From Chryseosolibacter sp036402075 (GTDB lineage Bacteria; Bacteroidota; Bacteroidia; Cytophagales; Cyclobacteriaceae): a stretch of 64,000 nucleotides of DNA. Each line of letters opens with the position of its first letter. The stretch's first letter is position 1. Below, in pieces: positions 53,251 to 61,072 of the stretch. The translations under genes were made by a program, and so were the position numbers. The notes under the pieces were generated by a model. It ran no database searches. It was given only the letters and a program-made list of their open reading frames with translations, and had not been told where the DNA came from. The stretch lies in assembly GCA_036402075.1 (NCBI GenBank), contig DASWTP010000007.1, positions 37,817 to 101,816 on the forward strand, given 5' to 3'.

Positions 53251-53466
53251 GTTTGGTAGAGCTGGCTGCCGGTTTTGTGGTGCAGATCGCTACGGGCATG
53301 GAACTTATTAAACAAGCTGAATCCTTATATGTGGCTCGATTCGCCAAAAAGTGCCAGGACAAAAAAATTTCTCGAAAAACAAATTAAAGTGCCGGCAAAT
53401 GCGTTTAAGGTTAAATAACCGATGATTCTCTAATTAAACGCCAGAGAGTTTATTTGTTTACAGGGT

Positions 53467-53497
53467 GAAGCCACGCAGGAGTGCGTGGCTTCTTTTT
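53467..53497 (+). terminator. Rho-independent terminator
   Basis: A ten-pair stem GAAGCCACGC/GCGTGGCTTC with six-base loop and five T. It is 217 bases after the HI0933 gene, in the same direction, a longer spacing than usual. Confidence 0.85.
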
Positions 53498-53528
53498 CTC
53501 GCGGTTATAGGTGAACATTTCGTTATCG

Positions 53529-53554
53529 AGCAGGCTCGAAATGACGGCACACAG
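53529..53554. repeat. Degenerate intergenic repeat copy B
   Basis: Core GCAGGCTCGAAATGACGG. It aligns with copy A at 43882-43908 (about 20 of 26 bases). Too short and degenerate for firm assignment. Confidence 0.35.
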
Positions 53555-53572
53555 AGACGCAGCTGAACGACC

Positions 53573-55999
53573 TTACTCATTCTTCAAATTCTCAGCCGGA
53601 TTTGCGAAGGCCGCGCGAATTGTTTGCGAGCCTATCGTCACAACACCAAGCGCCAGCAAGATGGAGACACCGCCCGCAATTATTCCAAACGAAATTTGAA
53701 TATGGTAAGCGATGAGTTCAAGCCACAGGTTGTTGACGAACCACGCGAGCGGCACACCGATTACTACCGCGATGACCAGCAATTTGAAAAAGCCTTTTGA
53801 CAAAAGAAGCACGAGGCCTTGATCGGTGGAACCAAGAACTTTTCGGATCGATACTTCTTTCATCCGCGTTTCAATCGAGTACGTTGCCATTCCGAGGAGC
53901 CCAAGACATGAGATCATGATTGCAAGCCCCGCGATAAAACCCAGGATGTTGATGATGTCTCCGAAGACGGTATTGTAAAAGAATTTGATTTCCTCTTCAA
54001 CCTCCTTGTAATCGCTTTTTAATCCCGGATTAACTTTTGCCCAGGCTTTCTCAATGGATCTTGATGCTTCCTCGTGGGTGCCTTCATAACGCACCTGCAG
54101 CAGTCCGATTTCTGTTGGATTATAGAGCCAAGCCATCGGTTCAACTTTGCTCCAAAGTGAGTTGTGATTGTAGTCCTTTACCACACCAATGATCTCCTTC
54201 TTGGTTGAATCCTGGCGATAGACCAGTTGCTGACCAAGGGCCTCGGTGGCCGACCTGAAGTTCAATGCGCGAACCGCCTGCTCATTAATGACTACAAAGT
54301 TTTTGTTGCCGGCACCATGATCGTGCAGGAAAGTTCGGCCGCTGATGATTTCTACTTCCATGTTTGTGGCGTAGTCTTCATCAACGACATAGTAATCGAG
54401 GGTGGTCCACTCCTTGTCTTCGAGCGCTTTCTTGAATCCATTGCCGTAAGTCACCCCAGATGCCGGGATGTGGGAAGCTGCGGCCACGTTTTTTACGTTT
54501 GTATACTTCAACAATTCTGTTTTCAAGGATTGCGCGGACGTGTTGTTAAGCCTGATGGAAATATTGTTTTCCATTGTGAAACCATAGTCTTTATTGGTGA
54601 ACAGTTGCATCTGCTTGTACATGATGATTACCGTCAGAATAAAAACAAGCGAAATTGTGAACTGCGAAACGAGCAAAAATTTTCGCAGCCCCATTCGGGA
54701 AAACAACTTGACCGAGCTTAGGCTTTTTAAAACCTTCACGGGTTCGAATGCGGACAGCACGACCGCAGGAAATAATCCAGCGAGAATACCGACAACCACC
54801 GTGAACCCCAGGAACGCAAGGATCACCATGTAGTTTATGGTAAGATCCCACATGAAAACTTTTGCGAAAGTCAGCTGGAGCATGAGTGGCTTCAATGCAA
54901 TCATTAGAACAAATGCGAGAAGCAACGCACAGAACGCGACCACTAGTGATTCGGAAAGAAACTGCGTGAAAATTTGCCAGCGGGCTGCACCGGTTACTTT
55001 CCGCACCCCAATTTCTTTTGCACGTTTCAGCGACCGCGCAATGGAAAGATTGGTGAAGTTGAAACATGAAGTGAGCATGATCACTCCAGCAAGTCCACTG
55101 AGGAAATATACAAACACCCAGGGCAAAGATGGCCCGATGGCGTTGTTTACAAGCGGACCGGGTGTGATGTCGAGAATTGACTGAAGACGGAATTTAGCTT
55201 TATATATCTCGGGATTTGGATTCGAGGCAATTTTCGATCTGTAAATTTTTTCCAACACAGGTTCCACATCGCGCTGTGACTTCCCCTCTTCCAGCAAAAT
55301 GTAGTTCCACCCCTGCCAGAAGTTCATCCAGTCGTCCATTTCTTTGCCCAGCTTCCCTTCTGCCTCCAGGGTTTTCACTGTCGCCATACTAGCGAGTGCT
55401 TCAAATACAATGTGGGATTTCTTCTGCGTTGGTGCGAGGACTCCCGTCACCGTGAAGAGTCCGAGGTCACCAACAGAGAATGTCTGACCAACAGGATTTT
55501 CCTCCTTGAAAAGCTTTTTGGCTGCCTCCGAGGTGAGCACTACTGCATGCGGATCTTTCAGTGCAGTTTCTTTGTTGCCATAGAGGAATTGGTATTCAAA
55601 CACTTCAAAGAATTCCGGATCGGCATAGTATCCCTTTACTGGAATGTTTACGTTTTGGTTTTCAAACGAAAGCCAGTTGTTGCCGAAGCCGCGTTTCAAA
55701 CGAACGACTTTCGCGATGCCGGTGTAGTTCTCGAGAAGTTCATCACGCAATGTCATGGGAGACGTTGCGTTGTCGAGCGAACTCCGGTCCAGACCATTGT
55801 TATCGACTGCATATGAGTTGACACGGAAGATCCGGTTCCGCTTCGAGATGTGCCGGTCATACATCAGCTGGTCGGCCACGAGCATAATGATTGCCATGCA
55901 GATGGACATGCTTACTGCAAGTCCGAAAATGTTTAGCGCAGAGAAAAATTTATTCCTGGTAAGGTTGCGAACGGCAACCAGAAAATAATTTCTGATCAT
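53573..55999 (-). CDS. Large MacB/FtsX-type ABC transporter permease
   Basis: 808 residues. Two copies of the membrane layout are seen: an N-terminal helix (about 20-42), MacB-type periplasmic domain, three helices at about 285-420, then another helix (about 440-460), second periplasmic domain (about 465-680), and three final helices (about 690-800). The start MIRNYFLVAVRNLTRNKFFS is typical of Bacteroidota duplicated permeases. No ATPase gene is adjacent. They are often linked to antimicrobial peptide or lipid export, which is only inferred here. Confidence 0.88.
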   Translation of the reverse strand: MIRNYFLVAVRNLTRNKFFSALNIFGLAVSMSICMAIIMLVADQLMYDRHISKRNRIFRVNSYAVDNNGLDRSSLDNATSPMTLRDELLENYTGIAKVVRLKRGFGNNWLSFENQNVNIPVKGYYADPEFFEVFEYQFLYGNKETALKDPHAVVLTSEAAKKLFKEENPVGQTFSVGDLGLFTVTGVLAPTQKKSHIVFEALASMATVKTLEAEGKLGKEMDDWMNFWQGWNYILLEEGKSQRDVEPVLEKIYRSKIASNPNPEIYKAKFRLQSILDITPGPLVNNAIGPSLPWVFVYFLSGLAGVIMLTSCFNFTNLSIARSLKRAKEIGVRKVTGAARWQIFTQFLSESLVVAFCALLLAFVLMIALKPLMLQLTFAKVFMWDLTINYMVILAFLGFTVVVGILAGLFPAVVLSAFEPVKVLKSLSSVKLFSRMGLRKFLLVSQFTISLVFILTVIIMYKQMQLFTNKDYGFTMENNISIRLNNTSAQSLKTELLKYTNVKNVAAASHIPASGVTYGNGFKKALEDKEWTTLDYYVVDEDYATNMEVEIISGRTFLHDHGAGNKNFVVINEQAVRALNFRSATEALGQQLVYRQDSTKKEIIGVVKDYNHNSLWSKVEPMAWLYNPTEIGLLQVRYEGTHEEASRSIEKAWAKVNPGLKSDYKEVEEEIKFFYNTVFGDIINILGFIAGLAIMISCLGLLGMATYSIETRMKEVSIRKVLGSTDQGLVLLLSKGFFKLLVIAVVIGVPLAWFVNNLWLELIAYHIQISFGIIAGGVSILLALGVVTIGSQTIRAAFANPAENLKNE

Positions 56000-56027
56000 A
56001 AAATAATGGTTTCGGGGTGAGGAAGGA

Positions 56028-56369
56028 CTACTGCTTGATATCCCTCTTCACCAGGTAGAAGTAAATAAGGAACGCGATCGATAGGGAAATTGCGACAATG
56101 CCATAAGGTGAGGGTGAACTTGGTCGAAGGTCGAGGTAATCAATGAGTATCAGTGAAAGTCCACCGAACAAAGCAATTAGTCCCCACTTGAGAGATCCGT
56201 AACGGTTTGGGACATTTGTGTTCCTGAAAACAGCTTGTGTTTCATCGTTTACATAACCTTTTTCAATCATCTTCTTTTTTAGGATGTAATCGGTCAGCGT
56301 TTTCGTGAAGTAATATAAAGAAACACCAAAGCTTCCAATTATTGCGATAGGCATCAAAACGTCATTCAT
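56028..56369 (-). CDS. DUF6249-type small membrane protein
   Basis: 113 residues from ATG 56369; a longer frame to 56519 exists without support. Three hydrophobic segments: about 5-25 (MPIAIIGSFGVSLYYFTKTL), 70-87 and 92-108. The middle has charged IEKGYVNDETQAVF. This fits DUF6249, small integral proteins often paired with sigma-factor genes in Bacteroidota, and the sigma gene is divergent 255 bases away. Function unknown. Confidence 0.75.
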   Translation of the reverse strand: MNDVLMPIAIIGSFGVSLYYFTKTLTDYILKKKMIEKGYVNDETQAVFRNTNVPNRYGSLKWGLIALFGGLSLILIDYLDLRPSSPSPYGIVAISLSIAFLIYFYLVKRDIKQ

Positions 56370-56624
56370 GGTAAGTTCAATTTTTGTTTTGAGGGTGAGA
56401 CACGGGCTGGGAGGAAGATGTTGCAGGTTGTTGAAAAAAGTTTTTGCCGTGGAGGCCGGAAGGGTCAAATAGAGTCGGCAGGTTCCTGGTTTCAGACTCG
56501 ATGGTGAATCAATGTGCAATTTTCTCCGCCCGCGCGCGCTTCAGCGCGTGTGAAAGGGACTCGAGTGAAAAAAACCGGAAATAATTGCAACATTGGTGAG
56601 TGAATCGGTGTCAAACCGCGTTGA
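56370..56624. other. Divergent promoter region of the sigma and DUF6249 genes
   Basis: 255 bases with no gene. A GC-rich palindrome-like run (CCGCGCGCGCTTCAGCGCG at about 56528-56546) stands out. Exact TAnnTTTG boxes were not found. Confidence 0.35.
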
Positions 56625-57191
56625 ATGATGGATGACCGGACGCTTGTAAAGAATGTATTGGCAGGTGACATGCAGGCTTTCCGGCTCTTGATTCATCAGC
56701 ATGAGAGGCTTGTGGTCCATATGGTCGGGCGGATTGTGAAGAAACAGGAAGAAGTTGAAGAGCTTTGCCAGGACGTGTTTATGCGCGTTCATAACAAATT
56801 AGGGGAATTCAATTTTCAATCGAAACTGTCGACCTGGATTGCTACAATTGCCTATCGGCAGGCGCTTAATCACATCAGAAAGGAGAAGATCGCTTATTCC
56901 GAGATTCCAGACGAAGAGGCATTTACGCAGCGCTTTGTGGAGGTAGCAAACCCTGAGTCGCTGGCGGAAGAGAAAGACCAGGACGCCTTTGTACTAAGAT
57001 TAATTGAAGAATTGCCTGTGCAGTACAAAACGATTCTCACCCTCTATCATGTGCAGGAAATGAGCTATCCGGAGATTTGTGAAATCACCGGCATGCCAGA
57101 AGGCACGGTCAAGAATTATCTTTTTCGCGCCCGAAATTTGCTGAAAGAGAAAGTGAAGAAGTATATTAGTAAAGACGATCTGTATGAGTGA
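56625..57191 (+). CDS. ECF-type RNA polymerase sigma factor
   Basis: 188 residues (a second ATG three bases on). Region 2 is at about 10-85 (LVKNVLAGDMQAFRLLIHQH, EELCQDVFMRVHNKLGEFN, KLSTWIATIAYRQALNHIRK), and region 4 at about 120-175 (IEELPVQYKTILTLYHVQEM, EGTVKNYLFRARNLLKEK). The short linker between them is ECF-like. The next gene, overlapping by eight bases, is a probable anti-sigma. The regulated genes might be the divergent DUF6249 and permease genes, a guess from position. Confidence 0.92.
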   Translation: MMDDRTLVKNVLAGDMQAFRLLIHQHERLVVHMVGRIVKKQEEVEELCQDVFMRVHNKLGEFNFQSKLSTWIATIAYRQALNHIRKEKIAYSEIPDEEAFTQRFVEVANPESLAEEKDQDAFVLRLIEELPVQYKTILTLYHVQEMSYPEICEITGMPEGTVKNYLFRARNLLKEKVKKYISKDDLYE

Positions 57192-57570
57192 CGAGGAAAT
57201 TCAAAAGAAATTTGAGGCAGACATGTTTACCAGCGTCCGAGACTCAGAACACCGGGCGTATGGGATTGTATTCCGGGCACTCTCCCAATCGCCAACGGTA
57301 AAAATCTCAGACACATTTGCCGAGCGCGTGGTTAAAAAAATCGTAGCACAACGCAAACGCGAAGCAAGAAGGGACTTCATATGGCTAATGCTTGGCGTTG
57401 TCTTCCTCATGGTTGGGCTGATTGTGACTGCGTCCATTGCGGGGTTGCAATTCGAGCTTGGCTTCCTGAAAGAAATGTCGCATTATGGTGGAATTTTCAT
57501 TTTTGGCATCATTGTAATTCTCGCCTTTAGCTGGATTGAAAAGAAGGCGCTACCCAAAACATCCCAATAA
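57184..57570 (+). CDS. Probable anti-sigma factor, membrane-anchored
   Basis: 128 residues. A cytoplasmic part (1-60, with ISDTFAERVVKKIVAQRKRE) is followed by two membrane helices (about 66-86 and 98-118). Its start overlaps the sigma gene by eight bases, which is the usual sign of a sigma/anti-sigma pair. No ZAS or CHCC zinc motif is visible, so this is inferred mainly from location and topology. A strong terminator follows 5 bases after the stop. Confidence 0.7.
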   Translation: MSDEEIQKKFEADMFTSVRDSEHRAYGIVFRALSQSPTVKISDTFAERVVKKIVAQRKREARRDFIWLMLGVVFLMVGLIVTASIAGLQFELGFLKEMSHYGGIFIFGIIVILAFSWIEKKALPKTSQ

Positions 57571-57574
57571 TCAC

Positions 57575-57612
57575 AAAAAAGAAAGGTCAGCATGTGCCGA
57601 CCTTTCTTTTTT
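57575..57612. terminator. Bidirectional terminator between convergent genes
   Basis: A 14-pair stem (AAAAAAGAAAGGTC with GACCTTTCTTTTTT) and ten-base loop, with T-runs readable on both strands. It serves the anti-sigma gene from the left and the DUF4382 gene from the right. Confidence 0.92.
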
Positions 57613-57626
57613 CCCGAAAGCCTTTT

Positions 57627-58406
57627 TTAGTTTTCCGGAATCGTGACCGTGTCAATGTCTGTTACTACCCCAACCTGCACATTTACATTTTCTTTCTTCA
57701 CAAATTGGTAGTCTGAATTTGGAACGAAGTGTACTTCATAGCTTCCGGCCGGAATACCTCTTAATAGGAAATGCCCGGTTGTATCACTATAGGTAGTGCC
57801 AAGCGTGTCCTCACCATTGATTGCGTAGATAGCCGGAGTTGATTCCTTTGGATCTACGATGCCTTTAATCGCACCGCTTTGCGCTTCCGTGATGGTTCTG
57901 ATGACTGGTTTCAATTTGTATTGGTTCGAGCCTGTCAGCACAATTGATCTTGCCACATCAAAGTCGAGGAGAATTTTGTAGGTCACCCCCTCGACAAAGG
58001 TTTCATGAACCTGCAACTTCAGCCCCGATTGAGAGCCGCTTGGGATTGTGAGGTTGTAGGTCTTGTCATCGATTTTTACGGTGTTGTTATCACCGAGTTT
58101 AAGCCGAATCTGTGAGATTTTTCCTGCGGGAATTTCAATTGACCCCAGCAACGTGTCTTTTCCGTTGGTGAGTTCCAGCAAATTGACGACCCGGTCATCA
58201 ACGTCCATGGCTTGCCATCCGTTGCCGTTATCGGACTCGCTGGCGTGGATTTCGACACCTTCTATATCAACATTCACTTCCTGGTAATCGCCAGGAGCAT
58301 CTGTCAACCACACTTCAACTCTGGCATTTCTGTCTTCGGATTCACAAGCAGCAAAAAACGCCATTAAACCAACGGCTATTAAGCCTTTCCATGCATTCAT
58401 TTTCAT
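57627..58406 (-). CDS. DUF4382 lipoprotein
   Basis: 259 residues (start could be an ATG six bases downstream). A lipobox AAC at Cys21 follows a signal peptide. A DUF4382 beta-sandwich fills about 28-165, with EVWLTDAPGDYQEVNVDIEG and VHETFVEGVTYKILLDFDVA. It is followed by a carboxypeptidase-regulatory-like domain (about 170-255, with GAIKGIVDPKESTPAIYAIN). A role in surface binding is possible, unproven. The upstream has TAATTTTCG, one mismatch from the -7 consensus. A hairpin terminator is shared with the convergent anti-sigma gene. Confidence 0.85.
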   Translation of the reverse strand: MKMNAWKGLIAVGLMAFFAACESEDRNARVEVWLTDAPGDYQEVNVDIEGVEIHASESDNGNGWQAMDVDDRVVNLLELTNGKDTLLGSIEIPAGKISQIRLKLGDNNTVKIDDKTYNLTIPSGSQSGLKLQVHETFVEGVTYKILLDFDVARSIVLTGSNQYKLKPVIRTITEAQSGAIKGIVDPKESTPAIYAINGEDTLGTTYSDTTGHFLLRGIPAGSYEVHFVPNSDYQFVKKENVNVQVGVVTDIDTVTIPEN

Positions 58407-59067
58407 TCTTGTTTGTTTTCTGAGTACAAAACTGAACGAAAATTATGCTAAACCGGCCTTGAAAAGATGTGAATTTTTTGGTCGGCCGACAATCGGCTGT
58501 TTCTCGGTGTTGAACTGCATTTTCTCAACCTCGGCCGCTTCCCACAATACGAATACAACTTCTTGCAACAGTTTTCAGACACCTGGCACCATAACTTTCT
58601 GCCCAAAAAAGCAACAGTATGTTGACGGAAACAACAGGATTTAAGGAGGCCGAAAGGTGAAAAATCTTACACCTAGCCTAAAGTCCAGAGCACCGATAAT
58701 CTGCGATATCTGGCAGGGAATCTTTGGCTCCCAGGAAAACTTCCGTAACGGAATAACGTGCTTCAAAGACATGGCAAAACATCAGGCGGCCAGGGGGGCC
58801 CCAGCGATACCAGCGAAATGATTTGCCACTAGAAAGAGTGGGTTCAGAAGATCGGTCCTTGAACTAGTAAAGGTGGATTTGCGGCATCACGCCATGGCGA
58901 TATCGAACAACATCTTTGCAAAGCTTTCAACAAAGATTATGTGATGACGATGAAGGATTATGAGGTAAGGCTCTTCGATAGTTTCGACAATACCAAAGCC
59001 TGACTCATGCTAAAGTAATTCTAAAGGGCACTTGAAGTTGTAGCAAGGCTTTTAGTATACTTGGGAG
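58407..59067. other. Gene-poor region with a possible gene remnant
   Basis: 661 bases with no convincing gene. At 58863-59003 a 46-codon plus frame ends in FNKDYVMTMKDYEVRLFDSF and looks protein-like, but a stop sits directly before it and no start is visible, so it could be the tail of a broken gene. A perfect 10-base palindrome GTCGGCCGAC is at 58481-58490. The 61-codon frame 58459-58644 is not supported. Confidence 0.4.
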
Positions 59068-59901
59068 ATGAAGTCAAAACTGTTTTTTCTTATAGCATAT
59101 TCTTTTAGCCTCACTGCCGCGGCTCAAACATACAAGGGCGATAGTTGGGCCACGGTTAAGGCAAACGGGTCGGGGAAACTATCCGTGGTATACTATGAAC
59201 AACCAGGCCTGATCTACTTGGCGGATGGTAAGATGAAAGGTGTTTGCGTAGACATCCTTTCGGATTTTCAAAAATATGTTGAAACGAAATACGCAAAGAA
59301 GATTACGGTGGAGTATGAGGGTGAGGAGAAGGAATTCTCCAACTTTCTGAAGGTGGCGCAGAAAACTGCAAATATCATCGGTGTTACGAACACGAGCATT
59401 ACCGATGAAAGAAAGAGGATCATGAAATTCTCGCCTCCATTCATGACCACCCAGCTTGTCCTTCTTACGAATAAGACGGCTCCGGCACTTTTGAAACTCG
59501 AGGACATGCCGAAAACATTCGAGGGGTTTACAGCGCAGGTAATTTCCGGCAGCACGCACGTCAACTACATTGAAGAAATCAAAAAACAATATTTTCCAAC
59601 GTTACCAGTGACGTACGCAGCCTCCAGCGAAAGCGTGATCAAGAATTTATCAACCAATCCGAAGCTGTTTTCCATTCTGGACTTTACGGAATACATTGGG
59701 GTGGTGAAAAAGAAAGTTCCTGTGAAGCGCCACGATATAGAACTGGGGAACCCGGAGCCGCTCGGGTTCATCATGTCAAAGCAAACAGACTGGGACGTTT
59801 TGTTTAAAGAATTTCTGACGGAAGAATACCGCAAAAGCGTTCACTACAAGGAGATCATCGCAGAAAACCTGGGCGCAGCATTTCTTAGTCTTGTCAAATA
59901 A
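59068..59901 (+). CDS. Periplasmic solute-binding protein (SBP family 3-like)
   Basis: 277 residues with signal peptide MKSKLFFLIAYSFSLTAAAQ. The mature protein has SBP-type features: LIYLADGKMKGVCVDILSDF near residues 50-70 (the first ligand lobe), IIGVTNTSITDERKRIMKFS near 102-121, and TAQVISGSTHVNYIEE and PLGFIMSKQTDWDVLFKEFL later. In E. coli such proteins feed polar amino-acid ABC transporters. No permease or ATPase gene is near, so it may be a sensor partner or a stray. Confidence 0.8.
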   Translation: MKSKLFFLIAYSFSLTAAAQTYKGDSWATVKANGSGKLSVVYYEQPGLIYLADGKMKGVCVDILSDFQKYVETKYAKKITVEYEGEEKEFSNFLKVAQKTANIIGVTNTSITDERKRIMKFSPPFMTTQLVLLTNKTAPALLKLEDMPKTFEGFTAQVISGSTHVNYIEEIKKQYFPTLPVTYAASSESVIKNLSTNPKLFSILDFTEYIGVVKKKVPVKRHDIELGNPEPLGFIMSKQTDWDVLFKEFLTEEYRKSVHYKEIIAENLGAAFLSLVK

Positions 59902-59944
59902 CTTAGGACTCGCGCTAGCGCCCCTTGCCACTTTGCCCATAAAA

Positions 59945-59977
59945 TAAAAACGCCCAGGATTTCTCCCGGGCATTTTT
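59945..59977. terminator. Bidirectional terminator between SBP-like gene and asd
   Basis: A stem GCCCAGGA/TCCCGGGC (one mismatch) with a four-base loop, flanked by A-run on the left and T-run on the right. It lies between the two convergent stops. Confidence 0.8.
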
Positions 59978-59998
59978 GTTATTGGAAACTAAATTTTT

Positions 59999-60991
59999 CT
60001 AGTACACGAGGCTGCGCTCCATCATGAATTCAGCAATCTGAACAGCATTAGTAGCAGCGCCTTTTCTCAGGTTATCCGCTACCACCCACATGTTGAGCGT
60101 ATTCGGTTGAGATTCGTCTCTGCGCAAACGGCCAACAAAAACCTCATCACGACCTTTCGAATTGATCGGCATTGGATAGATGTTGTTCTTCGGATCATCC
60201 TGAACGATAACGCCAGGGGTGCTTGCAAGGATAGAACGAACCTCACTCAAATTAAAATCTTCTTTGAACTCAACGTTCACGGCTTCTGAGTGGCCACCAA
60301 TTGATGGAATACGTACCGTTGTAGACGTCACGCCAATTGAGTTATCGCCAAGGATCTTACGTGTCTCGTTCACCATCTTCATTTCCTCCTTCGTGTATCC
60401 GTTGTCGAGGAAAGAGTCGATGTGCGGAAGCGCGTTCATATCGATGGGGTGAGGATACACCTTGGATCCGCTAACACCTTTGCGCTCATCCATCATCTGT
60501 TGAACCGCGTCTTTTCCGGTTCCCGTAACGGACTGGTAGGTAGAGACTACGATTCGTTTCAATCCGTACTTCACATGCAGCGGAGCGAGCGCCATTACCA
60601 TCTGGATAGTTGAGCAATTTGGGTTCGCAATTATGCGGTCATCGATTGTCAGCACATTGCCATTGATTTCAGGGACTACAAGTTTTTTTGTTGGGTCCAT
60701 GCGCCAAGCAGACGAGTTATCAATCACGATTGTACCCGCTTCCGCATACTTTGGAGCCCACTCCAGGGAGGTATTTCCACCTGCAGAGAAAATAGCGATA
60801 TCAGGAGCGAGCTTGCAAACCTCTTCAATGCTCTTAATCTGGTATTCCTTGCCCTTAAAGGTCATCTTCTGACCTACTGACTTAGGGGATGCAACCAAAT
60901 ACAATTCATCGAAGGGGAAGCTGCGTTCTTCCAGTACGCTTATGATTTCCTGGCCCACCAATCCTGTGGCACCAACTACTGCAAGTTTCAT
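59999..60991 (-). CDS. asd: Aspartate-semialdehyde dehydrogenase
   Basis: 330 residues. Asd reduces aspartyl phosphate to the semialdehyde in lysine, threonine, methionine and diaminopimelate synthesis. The NADP motif is VGATGLVGQE (residues 6-15). The catalytic Cys126 is in NPNCSTIQMV, and conserved YQSVTGTGKDAVQ and a histidine in GGHSEAVNVEF are present. Length and order are normal. An exact -7 box (61018-61025) lies 26 bases upstream. Confidence 0.95.
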   Translation of the reverse strand: MKLAVVGATGLVGQEIISVLEERSFPFDELYLVASPKSVGQKMTFKGKEYQIKSIEEVCKLAPDIAIFSAGGNTSLEWAPKYAEAGTIVIDNSSAWRMDPTKKLVVPEINGNVLTIDDRIIANPNCSTIQMVMALAPLHVKYGLKRIVVSTYQSVTGTGKDAVQQMMDERKGVSGSKVYPHPIDMNALPHIDSFLDNGYTKEEMKMVNETRKILGDNSIGVTSTTVRIPSIGGHSEAVNVEFKEDFNLSEVRSILASTPGVIVQDDPKNNIYPMPINSKGRDEVFVGRLRRDESQPNTLNMWVVADNLRKGAATNAVQIAEFMMERSLVY

Positions 60992-61017
60992 TTTAGTTTG
61001 TTAGATTTAATGCGATA

Positions 61018-61025
61018 CAAAAATA
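61018..61025 (-). promoter_or_regulatory. -7 box of asd
   Basis: The minus strand reads TATTTTTG, matching TAnnTTTG, 26 bases before the asd ATG. A short leader of about 22 nt would result. Confidence 0.5.
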
Positions 61026-61072
61026 GTGCAGTTCCCCCGCACTACGAACAGAATTAAAAAATATTCATTTCT

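Larger units (their letters stand above)
53251..53572. other. Intergenic region with a terminator and a degenerate repeat
   Basis: 322 bases. Besides the terminator at 53467-53497 it holds a second copy of the degenerate repeat (about 53529-53554). A 70-codon plus frame (53175-53387) overlaps the end of the flavoprotein gene and is not supported. Confidence 0.45.

Noticed and set aside
53175..53387. 70-codon plus-strand open frame after the HI0933 gene
   Set aside because: It overlaps the end of the flavoprotein gene in another frame and shows no protein-like pattern.
56528..56546. GC-rich CGCGCGCGC palindrome as a regulatory site
   Set aside because: Alternating GC runs are self-complementary by nature; nothing links it to the sigma gene.
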